Origin: a bacterium
GTDB taxonomy: Bacteria > Patescibacteriota > Minisyncoccia > UBA6257 > GWB1-50-10
Length of the DNA stretch: 18,515 nucleotides
Direction of reading: 5' to 3'
Assembly (NCBI GenBank): GCA_021814835.1
Contig: JAKAHO010000012.1
Span: forward strand, 1 to 18,515
Positions 6,964 to 13,565 of the stretch are shown one piece after another; positions within the stretch are counted from its first letter, which is position 1, and each line of letters starts with the position of its first letter. The position numbers and the translations under genes were made by a program. The notes beneath the pieces are model-generated. The model saw only the letters and a list, made by a program, of their open reading frames with translations. It made no database searches and was not told the DNA's origin.

Positions 6964-7512
6964 ATGCAAATCAATAAAGAGGGGAAGATATTTATTGGCA
7001 TCATTGCGGTGCTCGTAATCGCGATACTGTCGCTGGTATACGTCGAAACGAATAAGAAACAGGGCGGGGACGAGGCGGGGAAGTCATCGGTGGGTGATTT
7101 GTCGGTCACTACATCAAACGGAAGCGCTGCTAACGTGCAGGTTGAGACATCGCCGGTAACTCAGTCAGCAAAACCAACTATGAACAACAATCTTCAGATA
7201 GTGGATGAGGTGGTAGGGAAGGGAGCGGAGGCGGTTTCGGGACATGAAGTGACCGTGCATTACGTCGGCACGCTCACGAACGGAAAGAAGTTTGACAGCT
7301 CTCGTGACCGCGGAACGCCGTTCACGTTTGCGCTCGGCGCAGGCCAGGTTATCAAAGGCTGGGACCTCGGCGTTGCAGGAATGAAGGTGGGAGGCAAGCG
7401 CAAGCTTACGATTCCTCCTGAGCTTGCATACGGAAGCCAGACTGTGGGTGGAGGACTTATCCCCGCAAACTCGACGCTCATTTTCGAGGTGGAACTTCTC
7501 GGAGTGAATTAA
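6964..7512 (+). CDS. Membrane-anchored FKBP-type peptidyl-prolyl cis-trans isomerase
   Basis: Catalyses proline cis-trans isomerisation, probably assisting folding of exported proteins outside the membrane. Residues 9-27 form one hydrophobic helix with a short positive N-terminus, fitting a signal anchor. A Ser/Thr/Gly-rich linker (about 31-75) follows, then the FKBP domain at about 76-182. The domain has the usual pocket residues: VHYVGTL, KKFDSS, PFTFALG, VIKGWD, and the AYG loop near Tyr156. It is 182 residues long. ATG 6964 is preferred over an upstream TTG at 6937, which overlaps the preceding stop and would put 9 extra residues before the anchor. A strong terminator follows. Confidence 0.92.
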   Translation: MQINKEGKIFIGIIAVLVIAILSLVYVETNKKQGGDEAGKSSVGDLSVTTSNGSAANVQVETSPVTQSAKPTMNNNLQIVDEVVGKGAEAVSGHEVTVHYVGTLTNGKKFDSSRDRGTPFTFALGAGQVIKGWDLGVAGMKVGGKRKLTIPPELAYGSQTVGGGLIPANSTLIFEVELLGVN

Positions 7513-7532
7513 TAAAAGGCAAGAGTATGAAG

Positions 7533-7563
7533 ATGCGCCCGGTCAAACGGGCGCATTTTTATT
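7533..7563 (+). terminator. Rho-independent terminator after the FKBP gene
   Basis: A 9-bp stem (ATGCGCCCG at 7533-7541 with CGGGCGCAT at 7548-7556) encloses a 6-base loop and is followed by a T run. It closes the uvrC-nfo-DUF192-FKBP group. Confidence 0.88.
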
Positions 7564-7581
7564 CTCAATGAATAAAAAGGG

Positions 7582-7587
7582 TATACT
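7582..7587 (+). promoter_or_regulatory. -10 box upstream of the FAD-linked oxidase
   Basis: TATACT (5 of 6) ends 9 bases before ATG 7597, just downstream of a terminator, where a new promoter is needed. No clear -35 or ribosome binding site is seen. Confidence 0.42.
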
Positions 7588-7596
7588 TACTATGTA

Positions 7597-9258
7597 ATGG
7601 ATATTTCAATTTTAAAAACTAAACTGAAGGGAGAAGTGCTTGCGGACAGCAAAACGCGCGCAGTATACAGCAGGGACACGAGTCTCTTTGAGGTGACGCC
7701 CTCTATGGTGGTATTCCCGAAGGATGTCGAAGATGTAAAACAGCTTGTGCGTATTGTTTCGGATGCAAAGAAGGCGGGTGAAAATATCTCGCTTACCGCG
7801 CGCTCCGCAGGCACCGATATGAGCGGGGGACCGCTTACGGAGTCCATCGTTATGGATTTTTCAAAGCATTTTACGCGCCACGAGCCGACGCAGGAGCTCA
7901 TTAACTTTACGGGCGGAGACGCGCAGGGATTCAAGATATCCGAGCCAGGGGTGTTTTACCGCGATTTTGAGAAAGAAGCGCTCACAAAAAAACTTATGTT
8001 GCCCTCGTACCCCGCGTCGCGGGGACTGTGCGCGATAGGCGGAATGGTCTCAAATGACTCAGGAGGAGAAAAAACATTGCGGTATGGAAAGACGCACGAT
8101 TATGTGAGGCGTTTGAAGGCCGTGTTTGCGGACGGAAATGAATATGAAGTAAAACCGCTTACTCCCGAAGAACTCAAGGCGAAAGAATCAGAAGGCACGT
8201 TCGAGGGAGAGGTGTACCGCAAGCTTCATGCGTTACTCGAGGAAAATTATGACGTCGCGCACGCTGCGAAGCCGAATGTGTCGAAAAACTCTGCGGGGTA
8301 TAACATCTGGGATGTGTGGGACAGAAAGAGGTTTGATCTCACAAAGCTTATTGTGGGCTCGCAGGGCACGCTCGCATTTGTGACGGAAGCGGAATTCCGT
8401 CTTGTGGACGTGAAACCGTATGCGGGAATGATTACGCTGTTCTTGGATGATATCCAGGATACGACCCCCGCATTGAATGTGCTGATGCCGCTCCTGCCGA
8501 CGAGTCTCGAGTCATTTGATGATAAAACGTTCCAGCTCGCGCTGAAATATTTCTGGGGCTTCCTGAAGATGCTTGCGTTAAATCCTTTCTCGCTTATGTT
8601 TGCATTCCTTCCCGAATTTATTTACGTGATGCGGTATGGAATGCCCAAGCTCATCATAATGGCCGAGTTCGAGGGGAATAGTCAGGCGGAAGTGGACCGC
8701 GACCTCGATGAGGCGTTGAAAGAATTGAAGGGCGGGCGCGCGCATGTGCGCGTGGCGCGGACGAAGAAGGAATCAGCGAAGTACTGGGCTATCAGGCGCG
8801 AAAGTTTTAATCTGTTGCGCCAGCGCGTGCGCGGCATGCAGACGGCGCCGTTCGTAGACGACATTATTGTGCGCCCAGGCCACATCCCTGAATTTTTGCC
8901 GAAACTCTTGGCTATTCTCGACAGATATAAATTGTTTACAACGATTGCGGCGCATATCGGCGACGGCAACTTCCACATCATTCCGCTTATGAAGCTTGGC
9001 ATTGCGGAAGAGCGTGCGAAGATTCGTCCTGCAATGGACGAAGTGTATAAACTGGTTCTCGAGTATAAGGGTTCGATTACTGCGGAGCACAATGACGGCC
9101 TGATACGCAGCCCGTTTCTTGAGCAGATGTTCGGAAGTAAGGTATACGGGCTTTTCGGAGAAATAAAGAACATTTTTGATCCGCTCCACATTATGAACCC
9201 CGGCAAGAAGGTGGGCGCGAACAAGGATTTTGCGATGGCGCACATCAAGAAGAGCTAG
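7597..9258 (+). CDS. FAD-linked oxidase, GlcD / D-lactate dehydrogenase-like
   Basis: Flavin-dependent 2-hydroxyacid dehydrogenase-type enzyme of 553 residues. The N-terminal half is an FAD-binding PCMH domain, with LTARSAGTDMSGG near residues 67-79 and CAIGGMVSNDSGG near 145-157 as flavin contacts. The C-terminal half is the FAD-oxidase C domain, with AHIGDGNFH giving H453 and H460, and AEHNDG giving E497. These match the metal-binding His-His-Glu of the D-2-hydroxyacid dehydrogenase group. IMNPGKKV near the end is typical. A hydrophobic aromatic stretch at about 315-345 may lie on a membrane. No C-terminal iron-sulfur module is present. Substrate and electron acceptor are unknown; D-lactate or a related 2-hydroxyacid is a family-based guess. 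It is a single gene between a terminator and tgt. Confidence 0.88.
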   Translation: MDISILKTKLKGEVLADSKTRAVYSRDTSLFEVTPSMVVFPKDVEDVKQLVRIVSDAKKAGENISLTARSAGTDMSGGPLTESIVMDFSKHFTRHEPTQELINFTGGDAQGFKISEPGVFYRDFEKEALTKKLMLPSYPASRGLCAIGGMVSNDSGGEKTLRYGKTHDYVRRLKAVFADGNEYEVKPLTPEELKAKESEGTFEGEVYRKLHALLEENYDVAHAAKPNVSKNSAGYNIWDVWDRKRFDLTKLIVGSQGTLAFVTEAEFRLVDVKPYAGMITLFLDDIQDTTPALNVLMPLLPTSLESFDDKTFQLALKYFWGFLKMLALNPFSLMFAFLPEFIYVMRYGMPKLIIMAEFEGNSQAEVDRDLDEALKELKGGRAHVRVARTKKESAKYWAIRRESFNLLRQRVRGMQTAPFVDDIIVRPGHIPEFLPKLLAILDRYKLFTTIAAHIGDGNFHIIPLMKLGIAEERAKIRPAMDEVYKLVLEYKGSITAEHNDGLIRSPFLEQMFGSKVYGLFGEIKNIFDPLHIMNPGKKVGANKDFAMAHIKKS

Positions 9259-9330
9259 CGCCAAAACGGTAGAAAGATGCGGGTGTGTTGCGCATTGCGT
9301 GCGTTTTCTTGTAGTGTTCACGTATCTCAC

Positions 9331-10557
9331 ATGTTTAAGATTGTTGCAAAAGATAAGGAATCCAAGGCGCGCGTAGGCGTTATAAGGAATGCGCATGGAG
9401 GCGTTGCGGAGACGCCGAGTTATGTTATTGTCGGCACTCGCGCCTCAGTCCGCACGATGACGCCCGAGGATCTTGCCACTGTCGGCACGCAGATGATGAT
9501 TGCGAATACGTACCATCTCTGGCGCATGCTTGGTGACACGCTCTCATCATTTGAGGGGCTTCATACGCGGATGAAGACCGATAATATTCTGATGACTGAC
9601 TCAGGCGGTTTTCAGGTCTTCTCGCTCGGGTTCGCGCGCGAACACGGCGTGTCGAAAGTCGGCGTGGCGTCCGCACACCGCGAGAGGCCGCGCATATTTC
9701 GCGACGCATTGTTGCAGGTCCGCTCATTCCTCGGAATCTCTCATAAACGAAATTCGGTGCGCATCACGCCCTGGGGAACATATTTTAAGGATGAGAATTA
9801 CGGCGATAAGCATCTCGTGTTCCTTAGTCCCGAGAAATCAATAAAGATTCAGGAGAAGCTTGGTGCGGACATTATATTGGCGTTTGATGAGTGTACATCG
9901 CCGAAGCACGGCTATTGGTACAACAAGTGGGCGATGAATCGCACGCACAAGTGGGCCAAGCAGTGCATTGCCGCGAAGACGTCTTCGCAGGCGCTCTACG
10001 GTATCGTACAGGGCGGTAATTTTGAAGACTTGCGCAAGGAGAGCGCGCGCGTAATCGGCGCTATGCCCTTTGACGGTTTTGCAATCGGCGGCTCGTTCGG
10101 CGAAGAAGAAATGAAGAACGTGCTCGACTGGTGTATTCCGCTTTTACCGGAAGAAAAACCGCGCCACCTTCTCGGTATCGGGCGAATCAAAGATATTTTG
10201 GAAGGCGTTGCGCGCGGTATTGATACGTTCGACTGCGTGATTCCCTCACGCGAGGGGCGCCACGGCTCTATTTGGACGCATAAGGGGCGGTATGACGTAA
10301 CGGGAGCAAGGCATATTGGGAGTAATCTTCCGCTTGAAGAGGGATGTAGGTGCCCAGCGTGCGCGCGCGGAGTGACGCGCGGTGCATTGCACGATGCATT
10401 TAAGGCAAAAGATATGAATGCGGGGCGCGAGGGAACATTCCACAATATCTATTTCTTCAATACGTTTATGGCCGAAATCCGCACCGCTATTAAGGAGGGC
10501 CGTTTCACGGAATTCCGTAAAAAAATGGAAGAACAACTTTTGCATCATGGCGCCTGA
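9331..10557 (+). CDS. tgt: tRNA-guanine transglycosylase
   Basis: Exchanges guanine at wobble position 34 of GUN-anticodon tRNAs for a queuine precursor. The active site is intact: D90 in DSGGFQVFSLG (general acid/base), GIVQGG, and nucleophile D301 in FDCVIPSREGR. The zinc site is C339, C341, C344 and H371. The chosen start gives 408 residues, longer than the ~375 typical of bacterial enzymes. Much of the surplus is a basic insertion at about 101-141, between FSLG and the next barrel strand. ATG 9331 is chosen because homology begins there; the in-frame ATG at 9277 adds a Cys-rich stretch unlike the family. It overlaps queA by 11 bases, which indicates translational coupling. No strong promoter or ribosome site is evident in the 72-base gap upstream. 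Confidence 0.95.
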   Translation: MFKIVAKDKESKARVGVIRNAHGGVAETPSYVIVGTRASVRTMTPEDLATVGTQMMIANTYHLWRMLGDTLSSFEGLHTRMKTDNILMTDSGGFQVFSLGFAREHGVSKVGVASAHRERPRIFRDALLQVRSFLGISHKRNSVRITPWGTYFKDENYGDKHLVFLSPEKSIKIQEKLGADIILAFDECTSPKHGYWYNKWAMNRTHKWAKQCIAAKTSSQALYGIVQGGNFEDLRKESARVIGAMPFDGFAIGGSFGEEEMKNVLDWCIPLLPEEKPRHLLGIGRIKDILEGVARGIDTFDCVIPSREGRHGSIWTHKGRYDVTGARHIGSNLPLEEGCRCPACARGVTRGALHDAFKAKDMNAGREGTFHNIYFFNTFMAEIRTAIKEGRFTEFRKKMEEQLLHHGA

Positions 10558-11596
10558 GTCTTTTGATTTTGAATTGCCGGAGCGCTTAATCGCATCGGCG
10601 CCCGCAGAACCGCGTGATTCAGCGCGTGTGTTTGTATATAACACAGCATCCGACGCGATTTCGTTCGACGTGTTCAAGAATCTAGGTAAATATATTCCTG
10701 AGAATTCGCTCTTGGTTCTCAATACTTCAAAGGTAGTTCCTGCGCGCGTTGAGGTGCGTAAGGAAACAGGGGGTAAGGTTGAACTTCTGCTTCTCTTAAA
10801 TGAATTGCGTCCGGGCGAAACAGAAATAAAAAGCATCGCGGATAGGAAGCTTGTTGTAGGCCAGCAGCTTTCGTTTCCAGGCGGAGAAAAGCTTGAGGTA
10901 ATTCGTCAGGAGGAGCAGTTCTTTTATATGAAGCCGCTCTTTCCGATTGGGCAGATATTTGGATTGTTAGAGGCACACGGCATAACGCCGATTCCGAAAT
11001 ATATTGGTGCGACAGCGCTCAACGAATCTGAGCTTCGCGCACGATACCAGAGTGTGTTTGCGGAGAATCCTGCGTCGGTCGCAGCGCCGACCGCATCATT
11101 GCACTTCACGCCGGAACTCATGCGCGACCTTGAGAAGCGAGGCAATGCGTTTGCAGAGCTCTCGCTTCACGTGGGAATGGGAACGTTCGCGCCCGTAAGC
11201 GAGGGGCAGATGAAAGAGGGAAGGTTGCATCGCGAGTGGTTTGAGATACCACGGGAAACGGTGAAGATGATTCAAAAACACAAAGGGAAGCCTATTATTG
11301 CAGTGGGTACGACCGCGATGCGCGCCTTGGAGTCTGCAAAAGAGACGCTGATGTCCGACGTTGCAGTAGCTGACATTGCGAACAATACTGAAATATTCAT
11401 TCGTCATCCCCATCACTTCGGCGTCGCAACCGCCCTTATAACAAATTTCCACATCCCGAAGTCCTCACTCTTAATGTTGGTAGACGCCTTTTTGCGTGAT
11501 AAGGGAGCAAAGCGAAGCATTCTCGAACTCTATACAATCGCCATAAAGGAAGAGTTTAGATTTTACTCGTTCGGCGACGCAATGCTCATTCTGTAA
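10547..11596 (+). CDS. queA: S-adenosylmethionine:tRNA ribosyltransferase-isomerase
   Basis: Moves the ribosyl part of S-adenosylmethionine onto the 7-aminomethyl-deazaguanine placed by Tgt, giving epoxyqueuosine in tRNA. The 349-residue protein shows the family signatures in order: FDFELPERLIA at the start, VLNTSKVVPAR near residue 60, GKVELLLL near 75, the AAPTASLHF region near 180, LHVGMGTF near 207, VGTTAMRALES near 257, and TNFHIPKSSLLMLVDAF near 300. Length is normal. ATG 10547 lies inside the end of tgt (11-base overlap), matching the start of homology. The tgt-queA pairing confirms the assignment. No terminator separates it from the next gene, although a new -10 box lies in the gap. 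Confidence 0.96.
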   Translation: MAPESFDFELPERLIASAPAEPRDSARVFVYNTASDAISFDVFKNLGKYIPENSLLVLNTSKVVPARVEVRKETGGKVELLLLLNELRPGETEIKSIADRKLVVGQQLSFPGGEKLEVIRQEEQFFYMKPLFPIGQIFGLLEAHGITPIPKYIGATALNESELRARYQSVFAENPASVAAPTASLHFTPELMRDLEKRGNAFAELSLHVGMGTFAPVSEGQMKEGRLHREWFEIPRETVKMIQKHKGKPIIAVGTTAMRALESAKETLMSDVAVADIANNTEIFIRHPHHFGVATALITNFHIPKSSLLMLVDAFLRDKGAKRSILELYTIAIKEEFRFYSFGDAMLIL

Positions 11597-11617
11597 GAAA
11601 ACAGCCCGTCCTTACGT

Positions 11618-11623
11618 TATACT
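11618..11623 (+). promoter_or_regulatory. -10 box upstream of the M23 peptidase gene
   Basis: TATACT (5 of 6) ends 6 bases before ATG 11630 in a 33-base gap. No ribosome binding site and no clear -35 are seen, so a near-leaderless transcript is predicted. Confidence 0.42.
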
Positions 11624-11629
11624 TATGTA

Positions 11630-12472
11630 ATGAAGCGATATTTTATTTCCACAATTTTGCTTGTTTCGCTTTCTGCGCCTTTTGCATACGCGCGTGGCAT
11701 GAACGCGTCTATTTCCGATACGGCGCCTTACCAGGGAGACACAGTGGTAATGAGCTTTACGGGAGGTGCGCGGCCCGTCTCAGGTCTTTTTGGTTCGGAC
11801 AAGCTGAAATTCTTTGACTATAAGGGGGGCGTGACTGCGGTAGCGCCCGTGCGCCCCACGCAGAAGGCGGGGAATTATGCGCTCCACGTGCAGTTTGCGG
11901 ATGGCAGCAGCTTTGACCGCACGATACGCGTGCGCGCGAAAAACTTTGTGACGTTGAGTCTCGGTATTCCGAAGGAGCTCGGACTTACAACGAAAGGGCT
12001 TACGACGAAGCTTGCGGAGCAGAAGGTGAGTATCGACAGTGCAGTAAGCGCAAGCACTAACAAGGTGTATTTCGGAAAAGCATTCGGTCTCCCGCTCGCA
12101 AACAATACGCGCATTGCGAGCACATTCGGAGAAATCCGAAAGACGGGCGACAGCGTCATTCGCCACTGGGGCATTGATTTTGGCGGACCCGAGGGTTCGG
12201 CAGTAGGTGCGATGAGCGGCGGAATAGTGAAGAGCGTGTACTACGACGCCGTGTACGGGAAGGTGGTCATCGTGGACCACGGCGAGGGAATCTACTCGCT
12301 CTATATGCACCTCAGGGAACAAAAGGTTAAAGAGGGCGATGTGGTGCAACGCGGTACGGTCATCGGCATGCTCGGGAAAACGGGCTACTCAACTGCGCCC
12401 CATCTCCACCTTTCGATGAAGATAAATTCGATACCCGTGGACCCCGCGCGGTTTGTGATGGCCTTCAAATAA
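11630..12472 (+). CDS. Secreted M23 family metallopeptidase (LytM-type)
   Basis: Predicted zinc endopeptidase that cuts peptidoglycan cross-links or stem peptides outside the membrane. A Sec signal peptide spans residues 1-22 (KRY, hydrophobic core, cleavage after AYA). Residues ~25-108 look like a beta-sandwich of Ig-like type (YQGDTVVMSF, GNYALHVQFADG). The LytM domain follows at about 145-275. The metal and catalytic residues are complete: H179 and D183 in HWGIDFGG, H227 in YMHL, and H258/H260 in APHLHLS. So it should be an active enzyme rather than an inactive LytM regulator. Length is 280 residues. It is convergent with the next gene across a two-way terminator. Confidence 0.93.
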   Translation: MKRYFISTILLVSLSAPFAYARGMNASISDTAPYQGDTVVMSFTGGARPVSGLFGSDKLKFFDYKGGVTAVAPVRPTQKAGNYALHVQFADGSSFDRTIRVRAKNFVTLSLGIPKELGLTTKGLTTKLAEQKVSIDSAVSASTNKVYFGKAFGLPLANNTRIASTFGEIRKTGDSVIRHWGIDFGGPEGSAVGAMSGGIVKSVYYDAVYGKVVIVDHGEGIYSLYMHLREQKVKEGDVVQRGTVIGMLGKTGYSTAPHLHLSMKINSIPVDPARFVMAFK

Positions 12473-12474
12473 AA

Positions 12475-12505
12475 AACCGCCCCTCGTTGAAGGGGCGGTT
12501 TTTTT
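12475..12505. terminator. Bidirectional rho-independent terminator
   Basis: A 10-bp stem (AACCGCCCCT at 12475-12484 with AGGGGCGGTT at 12491-12500) encloses a 6-base loop, with an A run before and a T run after. It serves both the M23 gene and the convergent minus-strand gene, filling the whole 34-base gap. Confidence 0.9.
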
Positions 12506-12506
12506 G

Positions 12507-13538
12507 TTATTTCGAGAAGTAGAGGAACTCCATAATGATGAGGACGAACCACCCTACCTGAAGGAAGAACCACGCGATAATCTGCACCCATTCCGCGCGG
12601 TCTTTCTCGGACATCGAGAAGTTTTCTTTTACGATGCCGTAGACATCCTGAAGGAGGTCCAGCTTCTCTTTAATGGTCGTGCGCCACTCATTTATCTTGA
12701 ACTTGCGGGTGGTGAGGTCATAGAGGCGCGCCGAGTACCAGTCGCCGATGAGTTTAATATCACGCTCAAGGAGCTGTACCTCGGAGATGGTCGACATAAT
12801 GAGCTTGATAATCTGGCGGAGATCTTCTGAAAGCTCGGCATTGTCGAATACTTTGAAGAACTTTTTATTCGCTTCCGGACGGCGGATGAATTTGCTTACG
12901 TGCTTCAAGCGGTCATCGAGCTGGCGGTCCAAGATGCGGTGACGCAAAAGTTGGAGATTCGCGAGCGTAAGAAGCTCAATCGTCGGCAGTACGTCGCCTT
13001 CAGGGTCAAAAAGAAATGCGCCGTCCCAGTCGATAATCGCCAAATCATTCTTCGCATACTTAATCTGCGCGCCCATCGTGTGTTCGATTTCCTTAGGATC
13101 GAGTTCAAGCTGTTCGGACTTGAGGAGCGAGGCCATTGCAGGGGAGTGCTTTAGGAACTGCTCCGGTTCGCCCGTATACTGCGAAACGCTGAATACCGAG
13201 TAGGTTTCGCTGTAATCGCGCTTGCCGCCGTGTTCATCAAGTATCTTGTAGCTTTGTTCAAGAATGGCGGCTTCGAGCTTCGAAATCGAATCGTGGTCAA
13301 ACACATCCTTCACCTCAACCGTGCTTTCCACGAGGAGAACCTCAGGAGGGTACCCCTTTATAGAGAAGGTAATTGAAGTGCCGAGGACGTCCGCTTTTGA
13401 CTCTCCGATGATAACGGGATGGGGGATGGAAATCTCAAAATAATTAGGCGCGCTCTTCACTTTTTGCGCCTGAAAGACATCGCCGCGGAGCTCTTTTCCC
13501 ACCTCGCCGAGGAGGAGGACTGTAAGTTGATTTCGCAT
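12507..13538 (-). CDS. Hypothetical protein with C-terminal membrane anchor (RMD1/DUF155-like layout)
   Basis: I do not recognise this 343-residue protein with certainty. It has no signal peptide. The first ~190 residues look like an alpha/beta domain containing LAIIDWDGAFLFDPEGD near residues 170-186. A long, charged, probably coiled-coil helical region follows (about 195-315). One aromatic-rich hydrophobic helix ends the protein at about 319-340 (WVQIIAWFFLQVG), just after an EKDRAEW motif. A globular domain, helical stalk and C-terminal tail anchor are the layout of the RMD1/DUF155 family, but the match is by architecture only. The topology suggests a cytoplasmic body tethered to the membrane. 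It diverges from secDF with overlapping -10 boxes and has no Shine-Dalgarno. Confidence 0.8.
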   Translation of the reverse strand: MRNQLTVLLLGEVGKELRGDVFQAQKVKSAPNYFEISIPHPVIIGESKADVLGTSITFSIKGYPPEVLLVESTVEVKDVFDHDSISKLEAAILEQSYKILDEHGGKRDYSETYSVFSVSQYTGEPEQFLKHSPAMASLLKSEQLELDPKEIEHTMGAQIKYAKNDLAIIDWDGAFLFDPEGDVLPTIELLTLANLQLLRHRILDRQLDDRLKHVSKFIRRPEANKKFFKVFDNAELSEDLRQIIKLIMSTISEVQLLERDIKLIGDWYSARLYDLTTRKFKINEWRTTIKEKLDLLQDVYGIVKENFSMSEKDRAEWVQIIAWFFLQVGWFVLIIMEFLYFSK

Positions 13539-13545
13539 TATTTCT

Positions 13546-13555
13546 ATTATACACT
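13546..13555. promoter_or_regulatory. Overlapping divergent -10 boxes between the hypothetical gene and secD
   Basis: On the minus strand a perfect TATAAT (13551 to 13546) ends 7 bases before the minus-strand ATG at 13538. On the plus strand TATACA (13548-13553), or TACACT (13550-13555, 17 bases after TTGATT at 13527), lies 10-12 bases before the secD ATG at 13566. The two boxes share bases in a 27-base gap, so simultaneous use is unlikely. Confidence 0.5.
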
Positions 13556-13565
13556 AGGTGCTATT

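Noticed and set aside
9277..9330. 18-residue N-terminal extension of Tgt
   Set aside because: The Cys-rich extension is unlike Tgt N-termini; homology begins at MFKIVAKD (ATG 9331).
8773..9396. Minus-strand open frame (207 codons) opposite the end of the FAD-linked oxidase
   Set aside because: The plus strand carries the conserved AHIGDGNFH and AEHNDG motifs; the antisense translation shows no homology or start signals.
13419..13565. N-terminal extension of secD by 49 codons
   Set aside because: The extension overlaps the divergent gene antisense and precedes the first membrane helix with unrelated sequence. ATG 13566 with its -10 box fits SecD.
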